From the NCBI GenBank assembly GCA_022826045.1, contig JAJDVQ010000028.1, positions 1-64,000 of the forward strand: DNA of 64,000 nucleotides, in the 5' to 3' direction. This document shows positions 18,772 through 27,320 of this stretch, piece by piece. Under the pieces are notes generated by a model, which was given only the letters and a program-made list of their open reading frames with translations, was not told the DNA's origin and ran no database searches. The stretch comes from Acidimicrobiia bacterium. Lineage in GTDB: Bacteria; Actinomycetota; Acidimicrobiia; Acidimicrobiales; Poriferisodalaceae. The first letter of the stretch is position 1, and each line of letters opens with the position of its first letter. A program made the translations under genes and the position numbers.

Positions 18772-19755
18772 TCAGCGCTCCTCACGCCGGTACGGCAGCG
18801 TCAGCGCAGCCGGAGCGGGGCTCGGGCGGTGCCGGGCCCGGAAGCTGATCGCGATCAGCACCACGACGGTCAGCAGGAACGGCAGGATGCCGAGCAGCGC
18901 CGGCGAGATCGTGTTGACCTCCAACCCGAAGATCGACAGATCGAACGTCTGGACTCGGGGCTGCAGGGCCAGCGTGAAGCCGAACAGCAGCGAGCCGGCA
19001 GCCAGACGTCCGGGCCGCCACGCTCCGAAGATGACCAGCGCCACGGCGATCCAGCCACGGCCCGCGATGAGGCCTTCGGTCCAGCCGGCGGCCATGTAGA
19101 GCGACAGGAAGGCGCCGGCGGCGCCCGCGAAGGCACCTCCGATCAGCACAGCACCGGAGCGCAGGAGGGTCACCGAGTGGCCCACGGAGTCTGTTGTCGA
19201 GGCGGATTCGCCGACTGCTCGCAACGCGAGACCCAGCCGGGTGCGATTGAGCACGAACCAGGCCGCGATGCCCAACAAGCCCGCGAGATAGACCACTGGC
19301 GGCTGGTTGAACAGGATCGGGCCGACCCAGCGGATGTCGGCGAGCCCGGCGATGCCGAGATCGGTGAACACGGCATCGGCACGCTCGCGGACCGCATCCT
19401 GACCGATGAAGGCAGCGAAGCCCAGCCCGCCGATGGTGATCGCCAGACCGGACACCACCTGACCGGCGCCCATCACCACGCTCACCAGTGCGTGAATGCC
19501 TGCCACCGCCATGCCGACGAGCGCCGCGAATGCGAACCCGATCCAGGGCCGGTCGGTGGCGAGCGCCATCATGAACCCGCTCACAGCGCCCATCGCCATC
19601 ATTCCCTCGACACCGAGGTTCAGCACGCCTGAGCGCTCGGCGATGAGTTCGCCCAGGCCGGCCAAGTACACGAGCGTGGCGAACTGAACGGTCGCCACGA
19701 GCAGCCCGACGACGGCCGCTTCAGACACCCGATGCCTCCGGATTCGAAGACCCAC
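18772..19755 (-). CDS. ABC transporter permease, nucleoside/BMP type (second permease)
   Basis: 327 residues, about 9-10 membrane segments. LAGLGELIAERSGVLNLGVEGMMAMGA is the typical signature of the BPD_transp_2 permeases of the purine-nucleoside/basic-membrane-protein importers (YufQ/NupQ class). Last gene of a four-gene minus-strand operon; the ATG at 19755 lies 35 nt inside the preceding permease, while a GTG at 19728 would give an 8-nt overlap. Forms the membrane channel with the other permease. Confidence 0.88.
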   Translation of the reverse strand: MGLRIRRHRVSEAAVVGLLVATVQFATLVYLAGLGELIAERSGVLNLGVEGMMAMGAVSGFMMALATDRPWIGFAFAALVGMAVAGIHALVSVVMGAGQVVSGLAITIGGLGFAAFIGQDAVRERADAVFTDLGIAGLADIRWVGPILFNQPPVVYLAGLLGIAAWFVLNRTRLGLALRAVGESASTTDSVGHSVTLLRSGAVLIGGAFAGAAGAFLSLYMAAGWTEGLIAGRGWIAVALVIFGAWRPGRLAAGSLLFGFTLALQPRVQTFDLSIFGLEVNTISPALLGILPFLLTVVVLIAISFRARHRPSPAPAALTLPYRREER

Positions 19756-20959
19756 CCGACGGGGGAGCGCCGCCCGGGGCCGGCCCAGCCGGCGGCGCGG
19801 TTTCCTCAGCCGGGTGGCCGACCGGTCGCACCCAGCGGACGCGGTAGTTGAGCAGCACGGCCGCCACCAGCGCTCCGATGAGGATCATGGCCTGCAGGAT
19901 CGTTGCGATCGAACTCGTGACGCCGAGCGTCTGGATCGACTGGCCTCCCACCTGCACCGCGCCGAACACGAAGGCCACGGCCGCCACGCCGGACGGTCGC
20001 ATCAGGGCAAGCGCGGCCACGATGATCCCGGCGAAGCCGTATCCGTTGGACAAGCCGGGATCGAGCCTCGTCGCCGTTCCGGTGAGCTCGATGGCGCCGG
20101 CGAGCCCGGCCAGCCCACCCGACAGCAGCAGGGCAGCGAGCACTTTGCGTTGCAGCGAGATGCCGGCATAGCGGGCTGTGGCCGGCGACGAACCCGCCAT
20201 GCGCAGCTCGTATCCCCAGGCCGTGCGTGAGACCGCCAGCCAGAACGCGACCAGCAGCGCGACGGCGAACAGTGCACCGATGTGGGCGCGACCGAACAAA
20301 CCCGGCAACGACGCCTGGTCGGGCAACGGCTCGATGAGCGCGAAGCCCTGCGACTCGGGGTCCTTCCAGGGGCCGGTCTCGAGCCACTCCACGACCCGGA
20401 TCGAGACCTCGACGAGCATCAGCGTGGTGATGATCTCGCTGACGCCGAGGTATGCCCGTGCGAGCGCTGGTCCCACCATGAGAATGACGCCGCCCACTGC
20501 CCCTGCGATCAGCATCATCACGATGAGGAGGGGCCCCGGCAGGTCGCCGGCCGACATGGCAAAGCCCGCTGCAACGGTTGCGCCCGCCATCATCTGGCCC
20601 TCGGCCCCGATGTTCCACAGGCCCATGGAACCGGCCACGGCAACGGCCAGGCCGGCCAGCGCCAGCGGCGTGGCTCGCAGCAATGTCCGCGAGATCGAAT
20701 TGATGCCGCCCAGCGACGAGTCGACCATCCGGCCGTACACCTGGGCTGGGTCGTTGCCGGCAGCGAGCAGCAGGAGTGCCCCCGCGATGAGCGCCACGAC
20801 GATGCCGATGACGAAGGCGACAGCCTGGGCGGCAGGCACGACATCGGCACGCCGCTGCAGGACGGGCCGCACCAGGCCGCGATGCCAGCGGGCCCGGCCA
20901 CGCGACACGGTGTGCAGCGGGGCGTGCGTCGGCTCCGGCGCTGCGCCCGGATCGGTCAC
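19721..20959 (-). CDS. ABC transporter permease, nucleoside/BMP type (first permease)
   Basis: 412 residues, multiple hydrophobic helices, with GSMGLWNIGAEGQMMAGATV as the family signature and NGYGFAGIIVAALALMRPSG later. Corresponds to the YufP/NupP class. GTG start overlaps the ATPase stop (GTGA), implying translational coupling. The C-terminus is a Pro/Gly-rich tail of about 40 residues likely in the cytoplasm. Confidence 0.88.
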   Translation of the reverse strand: MTDPGAAPEPTHAPLHTVSRGRARWHRGLVRPVLQRRADVVPAAQAVAFVIGIVVALIAGALLLLAAGNDPAQVYGRMVDSSLGGINSISRTLLRATPLALAGLAVAVAGSMGLWNIGAEGQMMAGATVAAGFAMSAGDLPGPLLIVMMLIAGAVGGVILMVGPALARAYLGVSEIITTLMLVEVSIRVVEWLETGPWKDPESQGFALIEPLPDQASLPGLFGRAHIGALFAVALLVAFWLAVSRTAWGYELRMAGSSPATARYAGISLQRKVLAALLLSGGLAGLAGAIELTGTATRLDPGLSNGYGFAGIIVAALALMRPSGVAAVAFVFGAVQVGGQSIQTLGVTSSIATILQAMILIGALVAAVLLNYRVRWVRPVGHPAEETAPPAGPAPGGAPPSGGSSNPEASGV

Positions 20960-22518
20960 GAGTTGCCGCCTGAGACTGTGGAGGTGCTCCCGGCCATTGC
21001 AGCGCCCACTTCGGCTCGGGTGACCTGCGTCGGATCCATGAGCGCAGCGACCTGACCTTCGTACATCACGATCAGCCGATCCGACAGGGCGAGCAGCTCA
21101 TCGAGGTCTTCGGAGATCAGCAGCACGCCTACGCCCGCCGCCCGCTGGGCCACGATCTGCTCCTGGATTGCAGCGATGCCCGCCACGTCGAGGCCGCGGG
21201 TGGGCTGAGCCGCCACGAGCATCTTGGGCTCGCCGGTCAGTTCGCGCCCGAGCAGCAGGCGCTGGAGATTGCCGCCCGACAGGGCGCCCACCGGCTCGTG
21301 AATGCGTCCTGCCTGCACGTCGAAGCGCTCGACGAGGCGTCGGCAGAACTCCTCGCAGCGGCGCAGGTCGAGCATCATCCGGCGGCGCATCGACCGGTAC
21401 GACCGCACGACCGCGTTGTCGACCACCGACATCGCGGGCGCCAGCCCCATGCCGAGCCGGTCCTCGGGCACGTACGCCAGGCCGGCACGGGAACGGCTCC
21501 GGGGCGACGCGCCGGTGATGTCGACTCCTGCGAGCAGCATGGTGCCCGCGGTAGTCGGACGAAGGCCGGCGATGGCTTCGGCCAGCTCCCGCTGCCCATT
21601 GCCCGAGACGCCTGCGACGCCGATGATCTCACCGGCGCGTACGTCGATGTCCACTGAGTGCAGCGCTGGCAGCCCACGGTCGCTCAGCGCCGAGACGCCC
21701 GACAACTCCAGCACGATGTCGCCGCTCGGCCTCTCTGCGGGCCGCTGGATCTGGGTTGCCGCCTCGCCCACCATCATCTCTGCGAGATCGGAGCGGTCGA
21801 TGCCTGCGAGGCTGCGCGGCTGCGCCACGGTCACCCCGTTGCGCAGCACGGTCGCCTCGTCGCACACCGACAGCACCTCGTCCAGCTTGTGGCTGATGTA
21901 GACAACCGAGCGGCCCCGGTCGGCCATCGAGCGCAGCGTCAGGCCCAGATCGGCGGCCTCGGCGGGAGTCAGCACCGCGGTCGGCTCATCCATCACCAGC
22001 ACGTCCGCGTCGCGCCACAGCGCCTTCAGAATCTCGACGCGCTGGCGCTCGCCGACCGACAGCTGCCACACCGGCCGGGACGGGTCGGTCTGGAGCGAGT
22101 ATGTGGCCGCCAGGTGGGCGACCCGCTCGATGATCTGACCCATGTTCAGATAGCGGGGCGCGGAGCCCAGCACCACATTCTCGAAGACGGTGAGCGTGGG
22201 CACCAGGCGGAACTCCTGGTGGACCATGCCGATGCCTGCGGCGATCGCATCGGCCGGGGAATGGAATTGACGCTGCTGGCCGTGCACCCAGATCTCGCCT
22301 GCATCGGGCAGGTACACGCCGCCGAGCACATTCACCAGCGAGGTCTTGCCGGCGCCGTTCTCGCCGAGCAGCGCGTGGATGGTGCCTGCGCGGACTGTGA
22401 GGTTCGCGCCGTCGCACGCGACGACGCCGGGAAACTCCTTGCGGATGCCCCGCAGGTCGACGACGACGCGACCGTCGCCGGAGCCGGGGGACGCCGCGGC
22501 GCCCCCCGGCTCCGACAT
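20956..22518 (-). CDS. ABC transporter ATP-binding protein with two NBDs, nucleoside/BMP type
   Basis: 520 residues from ATG 22518; the longer frame to 22692 overlaps the lipoprotein gene. Two fused nucleotide-binding domains as in the RbsA/MglA/YufO type: NBD1 Walker A GENGAGKTS, signature LSVGERQR, Walker B VLVMDEPTAVL; NBD2 has the degenerate P-loop GVSGNGQRE and signature LSGGNLQR with AAQPTRGLD. Powers the importer made by the adjacent genes. 28 nt separate it from the lipoprotein gene. Confidence 0.95.
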   Translation of the reverse strand: MSEPGGAAASPGSGDGRVVVDLRGIRKEFPGVVACDGANLTVRAGTIHALLGENGAGKTSLVNVLGGVYLPDAGEIWVHGQQRQFHSPADAIAAGIGMVHQEFRLVPTLTVFENVVLGSAPRYLNMGQIIERVAHLAATYSLQTDPSRPVWQLSVGERQRVEILKALWRDADVLVMDEPTAVLTPAEAADLGLTLRSMADRGRSVVYISHKLDEVLSVCDEATVLRNGVTVAQPRSLAGIDRSDLAEMMVGEAATQIQRPAERPSGDIVLELSGVSALSDRGLPALHSVDIDVRAGEIIGVAGVSGNGQRELAEAIAGLRPTTAGTMLLAGVDITGASPRSRSRAGLAYVPEDRLGMGLAPAMSVVDNAVVRSYRSMRRRMMLDLRRCEEFCRRLVERFDVQAGRIHEPVGALSGGNLQRLLLGRELTGEPKMLVAAQPTRGLDVAGIAAIQEQIVAQRAAGVGVLLISEDLDELLALSDRLIVMYEGQVAALMDPTQVTRAEVGAAMAGSTSTVSGGNS

Positions 22519-22546
22519 CGGTTTCAGTTCGGTTCGGCCAGTCGGA

Positions 22547-23641
22547 TCAGGGGCTGGCGTCACCCACCACGCCTTCGACGAACCAGTCCATGCCGAGCAT
22601 CGAGCCGTCGTCCATGGTCTCGCCTGCGGCGACACGCTCGGCGCCGTCCTGATCGTTGATCGGGCCAGTGAAGACGTCCCACTCGCCTTCACGGATCTGC
22701 TCGGCTACGTCGCTGATCTGGCTGGCGACATCGCCTGGCACGTCATCGGCCAGCGGCGCCAGGTCGACGATGCCGTCGTCCATGCCGCCCCAGTACGCAC
22801 CCGGCGCGTAGGTGCCTGCAGCGACAGCCTCGATGATCTCGGTGTAGCGCGGACCCCAGTTCCACACCGGAGCGGTGATGAATGCGTCGGGTGCGAAATC
22901 TCGCATGTCGGAGTTGTAGGCAACCCAGCGGGCACCGGCATCCTGCGCAGCCACGCCCGCTGCCGTCGAGTCCTGGTGCATGGCGATGACGTCGGCGCCG
23001 GCTTCAAGCAGGGCCTTGGCCGAGTCGCCCTCAACCGCCGGGTCGAACCAAGTGAAGGTCCAGATGACGTGGACCTCGGCCGACGGGTTGGTCTCGCGCA
23101 CGCCGAGCGTGAAGGCGTTGATGCCCCGGATCACCTCGGGAATCGGGAACGCGGCCACATAGCCCAGTTGCCCGGTCTCGGTCATCGCGCCGGCCGCCAT
23201 GCCCGACAGGTAGCGGGGCTGGTACATGCGGCCGAAGAAGTTGCCGAAGTTGGTGTCGTTCATCTTGAAGCCCGAGGCGTGCTCGAACACGACATCGGGA
23301 TACTCGTCGGCGAGCTCGAGCATCGGGTCCATGTAGCCGAACGACGTGCCGAAGATGACGTCTGCATCCTCGTTCTCGATGAAGTCGACAGCGACTGCCT
23401 TGAAGTCCTCGGCGTTCTCCGGGACGCTCTCGACGAACCGCGTTGTGGCGCCCGTCTGGTTTTCCGCATATTGGCGGCCTTGGTCGTGTGCCCAGTTCCA
23501 GCCGGCGTCGCCGACTGGGCCCACCAGCACGAATGCCGCCGTGACGTCCTCGGGGTCGCTGCTGTCGCCGCCGCACGCTGCTCCCAGCAGCGCCACGCCG
23601 GCCACCGCAATGGCAAGTCGTGTCAGAGTCCTCGAACGCAT
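22547..23641 (-). CDS. BMP family ABC transporter substrate-binding lipoprotein
   Basis: 364 residues. Signal peptide MRSRTLTRLAIAVAGVALLGAAC with lipobox LGAAC (lipidated Cys at 23). BMP (PnrA/Med-like) fold: AAFVLVGPVGDAGWNWAHDQG, FGTSFGYMDPMLELA, FFGRMYQPRYLSGMAAG, then ADVIAMHQDSTA and a C-terminal WDVFTGPIND. Such proteins bind purine nucleosides or related compounds outside the membrane. First gene of the importer operon; a strong GAGGGAG box precedes the ATG and the promoter should lie in 23642-23746. Confidence 0.95.
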   Translation of the reverse strand: MRSRTLTRLAIAVAGVALLGAACGGDSSDPEDVTAAFVLVGPVGDAGWNWAHDQGRQYAENQTGATTRFVESVPENAEDFKAVAVDFIENEDADVIFGTSFGYMDPMLELADEYPDVVFEHASGFKMNDTNFGNFFGRMYQPRYLSGMAAGAMTETGQLGYVAAFPIPEVIRGINAFTLGVRETNPSAEVHVIWTFTWFDPAVEGDSAKALLEAGADVIAMHQDSTAAGVAAQDAGARWVAYNSDMRDFAPDAFITAPVWNWGPRYTEIIEAVAAGTYAPGAYWGGMDDGIVDLAPLADDVPGDVASQISDVAEQIREGEWDVFTGPINDQDGAERVAAGETMDDGSMLGMDWFVEGVVGDASP

Positions 23642-23746
23642 GATCTCCCTCTCCGTTCGCGCCGCGAGGCAGCCTCGGGGCGGTCGTCACCGAGCCTAAT
23701 CTGCCCATCTGGGCCCGCAGCCACCGTCTGCAGGCGCCCCACCAAT

Positions 23747-25030
23747 TCAGAAGGGGTTGAGTTCGAGACCGAGGAGGTGTCGGCCGAGCTGGTGGGTGAC
23801 CCGGTCTTGGTGCACGTTGATGTGCACCGGCATGGCGCGGAAGTCGCGATAGCGACGGTCGAACGCGCCGCCTTCTCGCAGCGCGGTGCCGCCCTGGGTG
23901 CGGTGCAGCAAGGACATGGCCTCGTCGAGCTGCTCCACGGCCATCGTCGTCACCGCCATCTGCCGCAGGTAGTCGGCTTCGTCGGGCACGACACCAGCGG
24001 CGATGCGACGGTCGACGTCGTTGCAGGCGGCTTCGGTTGCCGCGGCAGCGGCTGCCAGCAGCGATGCCGCCCGACCGAAGTTGACCTGCACGGTGGGCCG
24101 ATCGACCATCTTGCCGCCGATGATCACCCGCCGGCCTCCGGCCGCGTCAGCAGCCTCGGCCAGCGCCCGGCGAACGAGGCCGACGGCCATGAACGAGAGC
24201 CACAGGTCGGAGATGCCCACCCAGTCCTCGCGGTAGCGGTGATGCACCACCGGCACGGTGCGCAGCGACTCTGCACGGTTGGCGCCGAACCAGGCCACGC
24301 AATCGCTGAGATTGACGGGCACGTCGGTGTAGTGGACATCGTCGGTGGCCGAAGCCCGCAGCCCGGCGCCGTCCCACGACGGGTCGATCTTCATGCCTTC
24401 GGTGGTGGTGGGCAGGATGGTGAAGCGGATGTCCATCGGCCTCACCGGTTTGCCGTCGTCGCCGGTGATGGCGAAGGCCACCCCGCAGTAGTCGGCGTAG
24501 CGGGCGCCGGTGCCCCAGCGGCCCGTGCCATTCAGGATGGCCTGGTTGCCCTCCACCCGGCCGTAGACCGAGCTGCGGGCACCGCCGGGGAACGACACCC
24601 ACTGGCCGTTGGTCACGACGTGGGTGAGGAAGTCCTGCTGTTCGGGGCCCACCGAGCCGACGAACAGGTGGAAGACGCACAGGTGGTTCCACAGGCACCA
24701 CGCCAGGCTCGGGCAGCGGGCTGCCACGGCTTCGAGCTCGCGGCCCATTCCCAGCATGGTCTCCTCGACACCGCCGATGTTGCGCGTGGCCGACATGCGC
24801 ATGAAGTCGGTGCCGCGGATGGCTTCGACGACCTCCGCCGAGACGGACCGGGTCTGGTCTGCGGTCTCTGCCTGCGCCTCGATCGCGTCCAGGAACGGCG
24901 CGATCCGCAGGCCCTCGGTGGGTGCCGGGGAAAAGTGCTCGACCAGTTCAAGGCCTGTCAGCCCGAGATCATCGAGTTCGCCTGCTGCGGATGTCGGATT
25001 GGGCTCGTCGACTTCGAGTGCTCCCGCCAT
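23747..25030 (-). CDS. Acyl-CoA dehydrogenase-like flavin monooxygenase (group D)
   Basis: 427 residues with the acyl-CoA-dehydrogenase fold used by HpaB/HsaA-like reduced-flavin hydroxylases: helical N-domain (LAWCLWNHLCVFHLF), central beta domain (ILNGTGRWGTGARYADYCGVAF, then SWDGAGLRASATDDV) and C-terminal four-helix domain (LLHRTQGGTALREGGAFDRRYRD). No acyl-CoA catalytic Glu region is evident, favouring a hydroxylase or similar over a dehydrogenase; the substrate is unknown. Follows the amine oxidase gene on the same strand (109 nt gap); a joint role in amine or aromatic catabolism is possible. Confidence 0.72.
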   Translation of the reverse strand: MAGALEVDEPNPTSAAGELDDLGLTGLELVEHFSPAPTEGLRIAPFLDAIEAQAETADQTRSVSAEVVEAIRGTDFMRMSATRNIGGVEETMLGMGRELEAVAARCPSLAWCLWNHLCVFHLFVGSVGPEQQDFLTHVVTNGQWVSFPGGARSSVYGRVEGNQAILNGTGRWGTGARYADYCGVAFAITGDDGKPVRPMDIRFTILPTTTEGMKIDPSWDGAGLRASATDDVHYTDVPVNLSDCVAWFGANRAESLRTVPVVHHRYREDWVGISDLWLSFMAVGLVRRALAEAADAAGGRRVIIGGKMVDRPTVQVNFGRAASLLAAAAAATEAACNDVDRRIAAGVVPDEADYLRQMAVTTMAVEQLDEAMSLLHRTQGGTALREGGAFDRRYRDFRAMPVHINVHQDRVTHQLGRHLLGLELNPF

Positions 25031-25139
25031 CCGGCCACAGTAGGCGGCGGCGGGACCTGTCGGCTTGTCAGTTGTTTCCCGCTGTTGTTCGCTGCGCTCA
25101 CGGGCCGCTCGGGCCCCGGCTTCGCCTGACGGCTCAGCC

Positions 25140-27083
25140 TCAGGCGCAGTGGCCGTTGGATGACGGCGGCACGTCCAGCATCGGGTTGCGGTCGAAGAAG
25201 CCGTCGGGCACCAGCCCGAAGCCGACGTACTCGGTGGGCATCACCGGGAAGTCCTCCGGCCGCGCATCGTGCGTGATCCCGAACGTGTGCCACACCGTGA
25301 TGTCGGTGTCGACCACCGACCGGTCGCCGGCCGTGTATCGCTCCAGGCCGTCGCCGGCGTTGCGCTGGGTCGGGAAGCGTCCGGCCCCATAGCGCTCGTC
25401 GGGCCGGGTGGGCGACACCCACAGGTTGTGCCGCGCAAACGTGGCACGCTCCGAATGCGGGCTGTCGTTTGCAGCAAACATCGTGGCGGTGGGCGGCGGC
25501 AGCAGCCGGAAGGCGGTTGGATGCCCCAGCCGGTTGATGTGATCCGTGCTCTGGATGCGCCAGTAGCGGCTCGACGCCGAGTTGGCGTTGCGGCGGGCTG
25601 CCAGCTCGCTCTCGAGCACGGTTTCCCGCGCAGCGAACGCGGTGCCGTACGGGTTGTCCGGTCCCGGCGGCAGTGCCTCGGTGTTCACCTCCACCACCCG
25701 GTTGGCATTGCCGTCCACCGCCATGTCGAGCCGCACGCAGAAGATGTGCTGGTGGATCGGGGCCGACACATGCGGCGCCACCTGGCGGGCGAACGTCAGG
25801 TCGTCGCCGTCGCGGTGTGACCGCGTGGTGAGGATGCCGGTCAGCTTCACCTCGTATCGGATCGTGCCGTCCAGGTAGAAGTACCAGAAGAACCCGTACT
25901 CGTAGTTGCCGACGGTGTGGATGGCGCTCACCACCAGGCGGCGCGAGCGGCGCACCTCGGTGGTGTCGGCGTGCCAGTCGAAGTGCTTCCAGCCGATGCC
26001 GAAGTCCTCCTCGTGGATGCAGATGGCATTCGGTATGGTCACCACCGAGCCGTCGTCGAATACCTGCGTCGAGTCGAGGTAAACGATCTCGCCCAAGCAG
26101 TCGCAGCCGAGCTGCAGCGAGTTGTTCATCAAGCCGAGGCCGAACTCGCCCGAGTCGAGCGCGTGCTTGAACGTCTGCGACGGCCGGGTGTCGCCGTAGG
26201 GAACGACCATCTCGGCCAGCGACGCCCGGTCGATGATCGGCCGTACCCGGCCCCCGTCGTCATAGGCAATGCGGTGCAGCACCAAGCCCTCGGTGTCGTC
26301 CATGACGACGCGCATCGACCACTTCTGCCAGCACAGCTCGTTGTCTTCGAGGATGAAGCTGGTGCCCTCGGGTTGGGTGATCTCGATCGGGCGCAGGTCG
26401 GTGCGCATCGGCCCGAAGTCCTCGGTGACCGAGTTGACGTCGTAGTTGCCGCGCTCGGAGGCCACCGGCCATTGGTCGAAATCGGTGACGTGCAGCACTT
26501 CCAGCGTGTCGACATCGATGTGCACCATCAGTCCGTCGAGCGGGTACGCGTAGCCGTTGTCGGCGGGGTTCGGGCGCCAGAAGGCGATGCAGCGCTGCAC
26601 GCGCCGGCCGATTTCGAAGTCGAAGTCGTAGTCGCCGGTGGGCCACGGGTCGATCTGTACTTGCGACGGATCGGTGATGCCGCGCTTGGCCAGCGCAGCG
26701 GCGAACCCCGGATCCTTCCGGCAGGCGTCCATCACGGCGAACAGCTCCGCCATGCCCACTCGTGGCACCACGCCGGGATGGTGCGTCCACGAGTCCACCT
26801 CGCCGCGGGTCACCGACACCACGGCGATATGCACCTCGCCGTGCTCGTGCACCACCACCTCGAATCGCCGGTCCGTGGCGCTGCCCGGTGTCCACGCTGC
26901 CACTTCGGCCTTGGGCGGTTCCCAGATGCAGAAGCCGTGAAAGCGCGCATCCGCGCCGATGCGCCCGCTGCGACGCAACACCTCGATGGCGGCGTGGGCC
27001 TCCGCTTCGGTCATCATTGACAGCGGGTGAACCGAGGGCGTGTCCGCTCCCTCGACCGGTGTTTCCAGCAGTGTGTCGGCCAT
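25140..27083 (-). CDS. Copper-containing primary-amine oxidase (TPQ enzyme)
   Basis: 647 residues, normal length for bacterial enzymes. Oxidises primary amines to aldehyde, NH3 and H2O2 using copper and topaquinone. TPQ precursor is Tyr394 in VGNYEYG; the catalytic base is expected at Asp310 (ALDSGEFGLG), 84 residues earlier, matching the spacing in the Arthrobacter enzyme as I recall it. Copper ligands H444 and H446 (APIHQHIF), third His near THDARPEDFP. No signal peptide, so probably cytoplasmic. N-terminal N2/N3 domains are present. Confidence 0.95.
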   Translation of the reverse strand: MADTLLETPVEGADTPSVHPLSMMTEAEAHAAIEVLRRSGRIGADARFHGFCIWEPPKAEVAAWTPGSATDRRFEVVVHEHGEVHIAVVSVTRGEVDSWTHHPGVVPRVGMAELFAVMDACRKDPGFAAALAKRGITDPSQVQIDPWPTGDYDFDFEIGRRVQRCIAFWRPNPADNGYAYPLDGLMVHIDVDTLEVLHVTDFDQWPVASERGNYDVNSVTEDFGPMRTDLRPIEITQPEGTSFILEDNELCWQKWSMRVVMDDTEGLVLHRIAYDDGGRVRPIIDRASLAEMVVPYGDTRPSQTFKHALDSGEFGLGLMNNSLQLGCDCLGEIVYLDSTQVFDDGSVVTIPNAICIHEEDFGIGWKHFDWHADTTEVRRSRRLVVSAIHTVGNYEYGFFWYFYLDGTIRYEVKLTGILTTRSHRDGDDLTFARQVAPHVSAPIHQHIFCVRLDMAVDGNANRVVEVNTEALPPGPDNPYGTAFAARETVLESELAARRNANSASSRYWRIQSTDHINRLGHPTAFRLLPPPTATMFAANDSPHSERATFARHNLWVSPTRPDERYGAGRFPTQRNAGDGLERYTAGDRSVVDTDITVWHTFGITHDARPEDFPVMPTEYVGFGLVPDGFFDRNPMLDVPPSSNGHCA

Positions 27084-27320
27084 GGCTTCACGCTACGCGG
27101 TGCACAGCGCATACGCGGTCGGCGCGATGAACGTCACTAATCTCGCCCAGAGGCGGAGCCGTGGCCCAAGCGGCCCGTGAGCCCAATCGCATAGGCATGG
27201 GGAACAAGAGCGGGATCGATAGGTGCATCAGCGGGAAGTGCCGCCAATCCGCGCACGTTCAGAGGACGGTTCCGCACCCGATTGGCCGGTGACCGGTCTG
27301 ATGATTGGGGTCCGCACGTC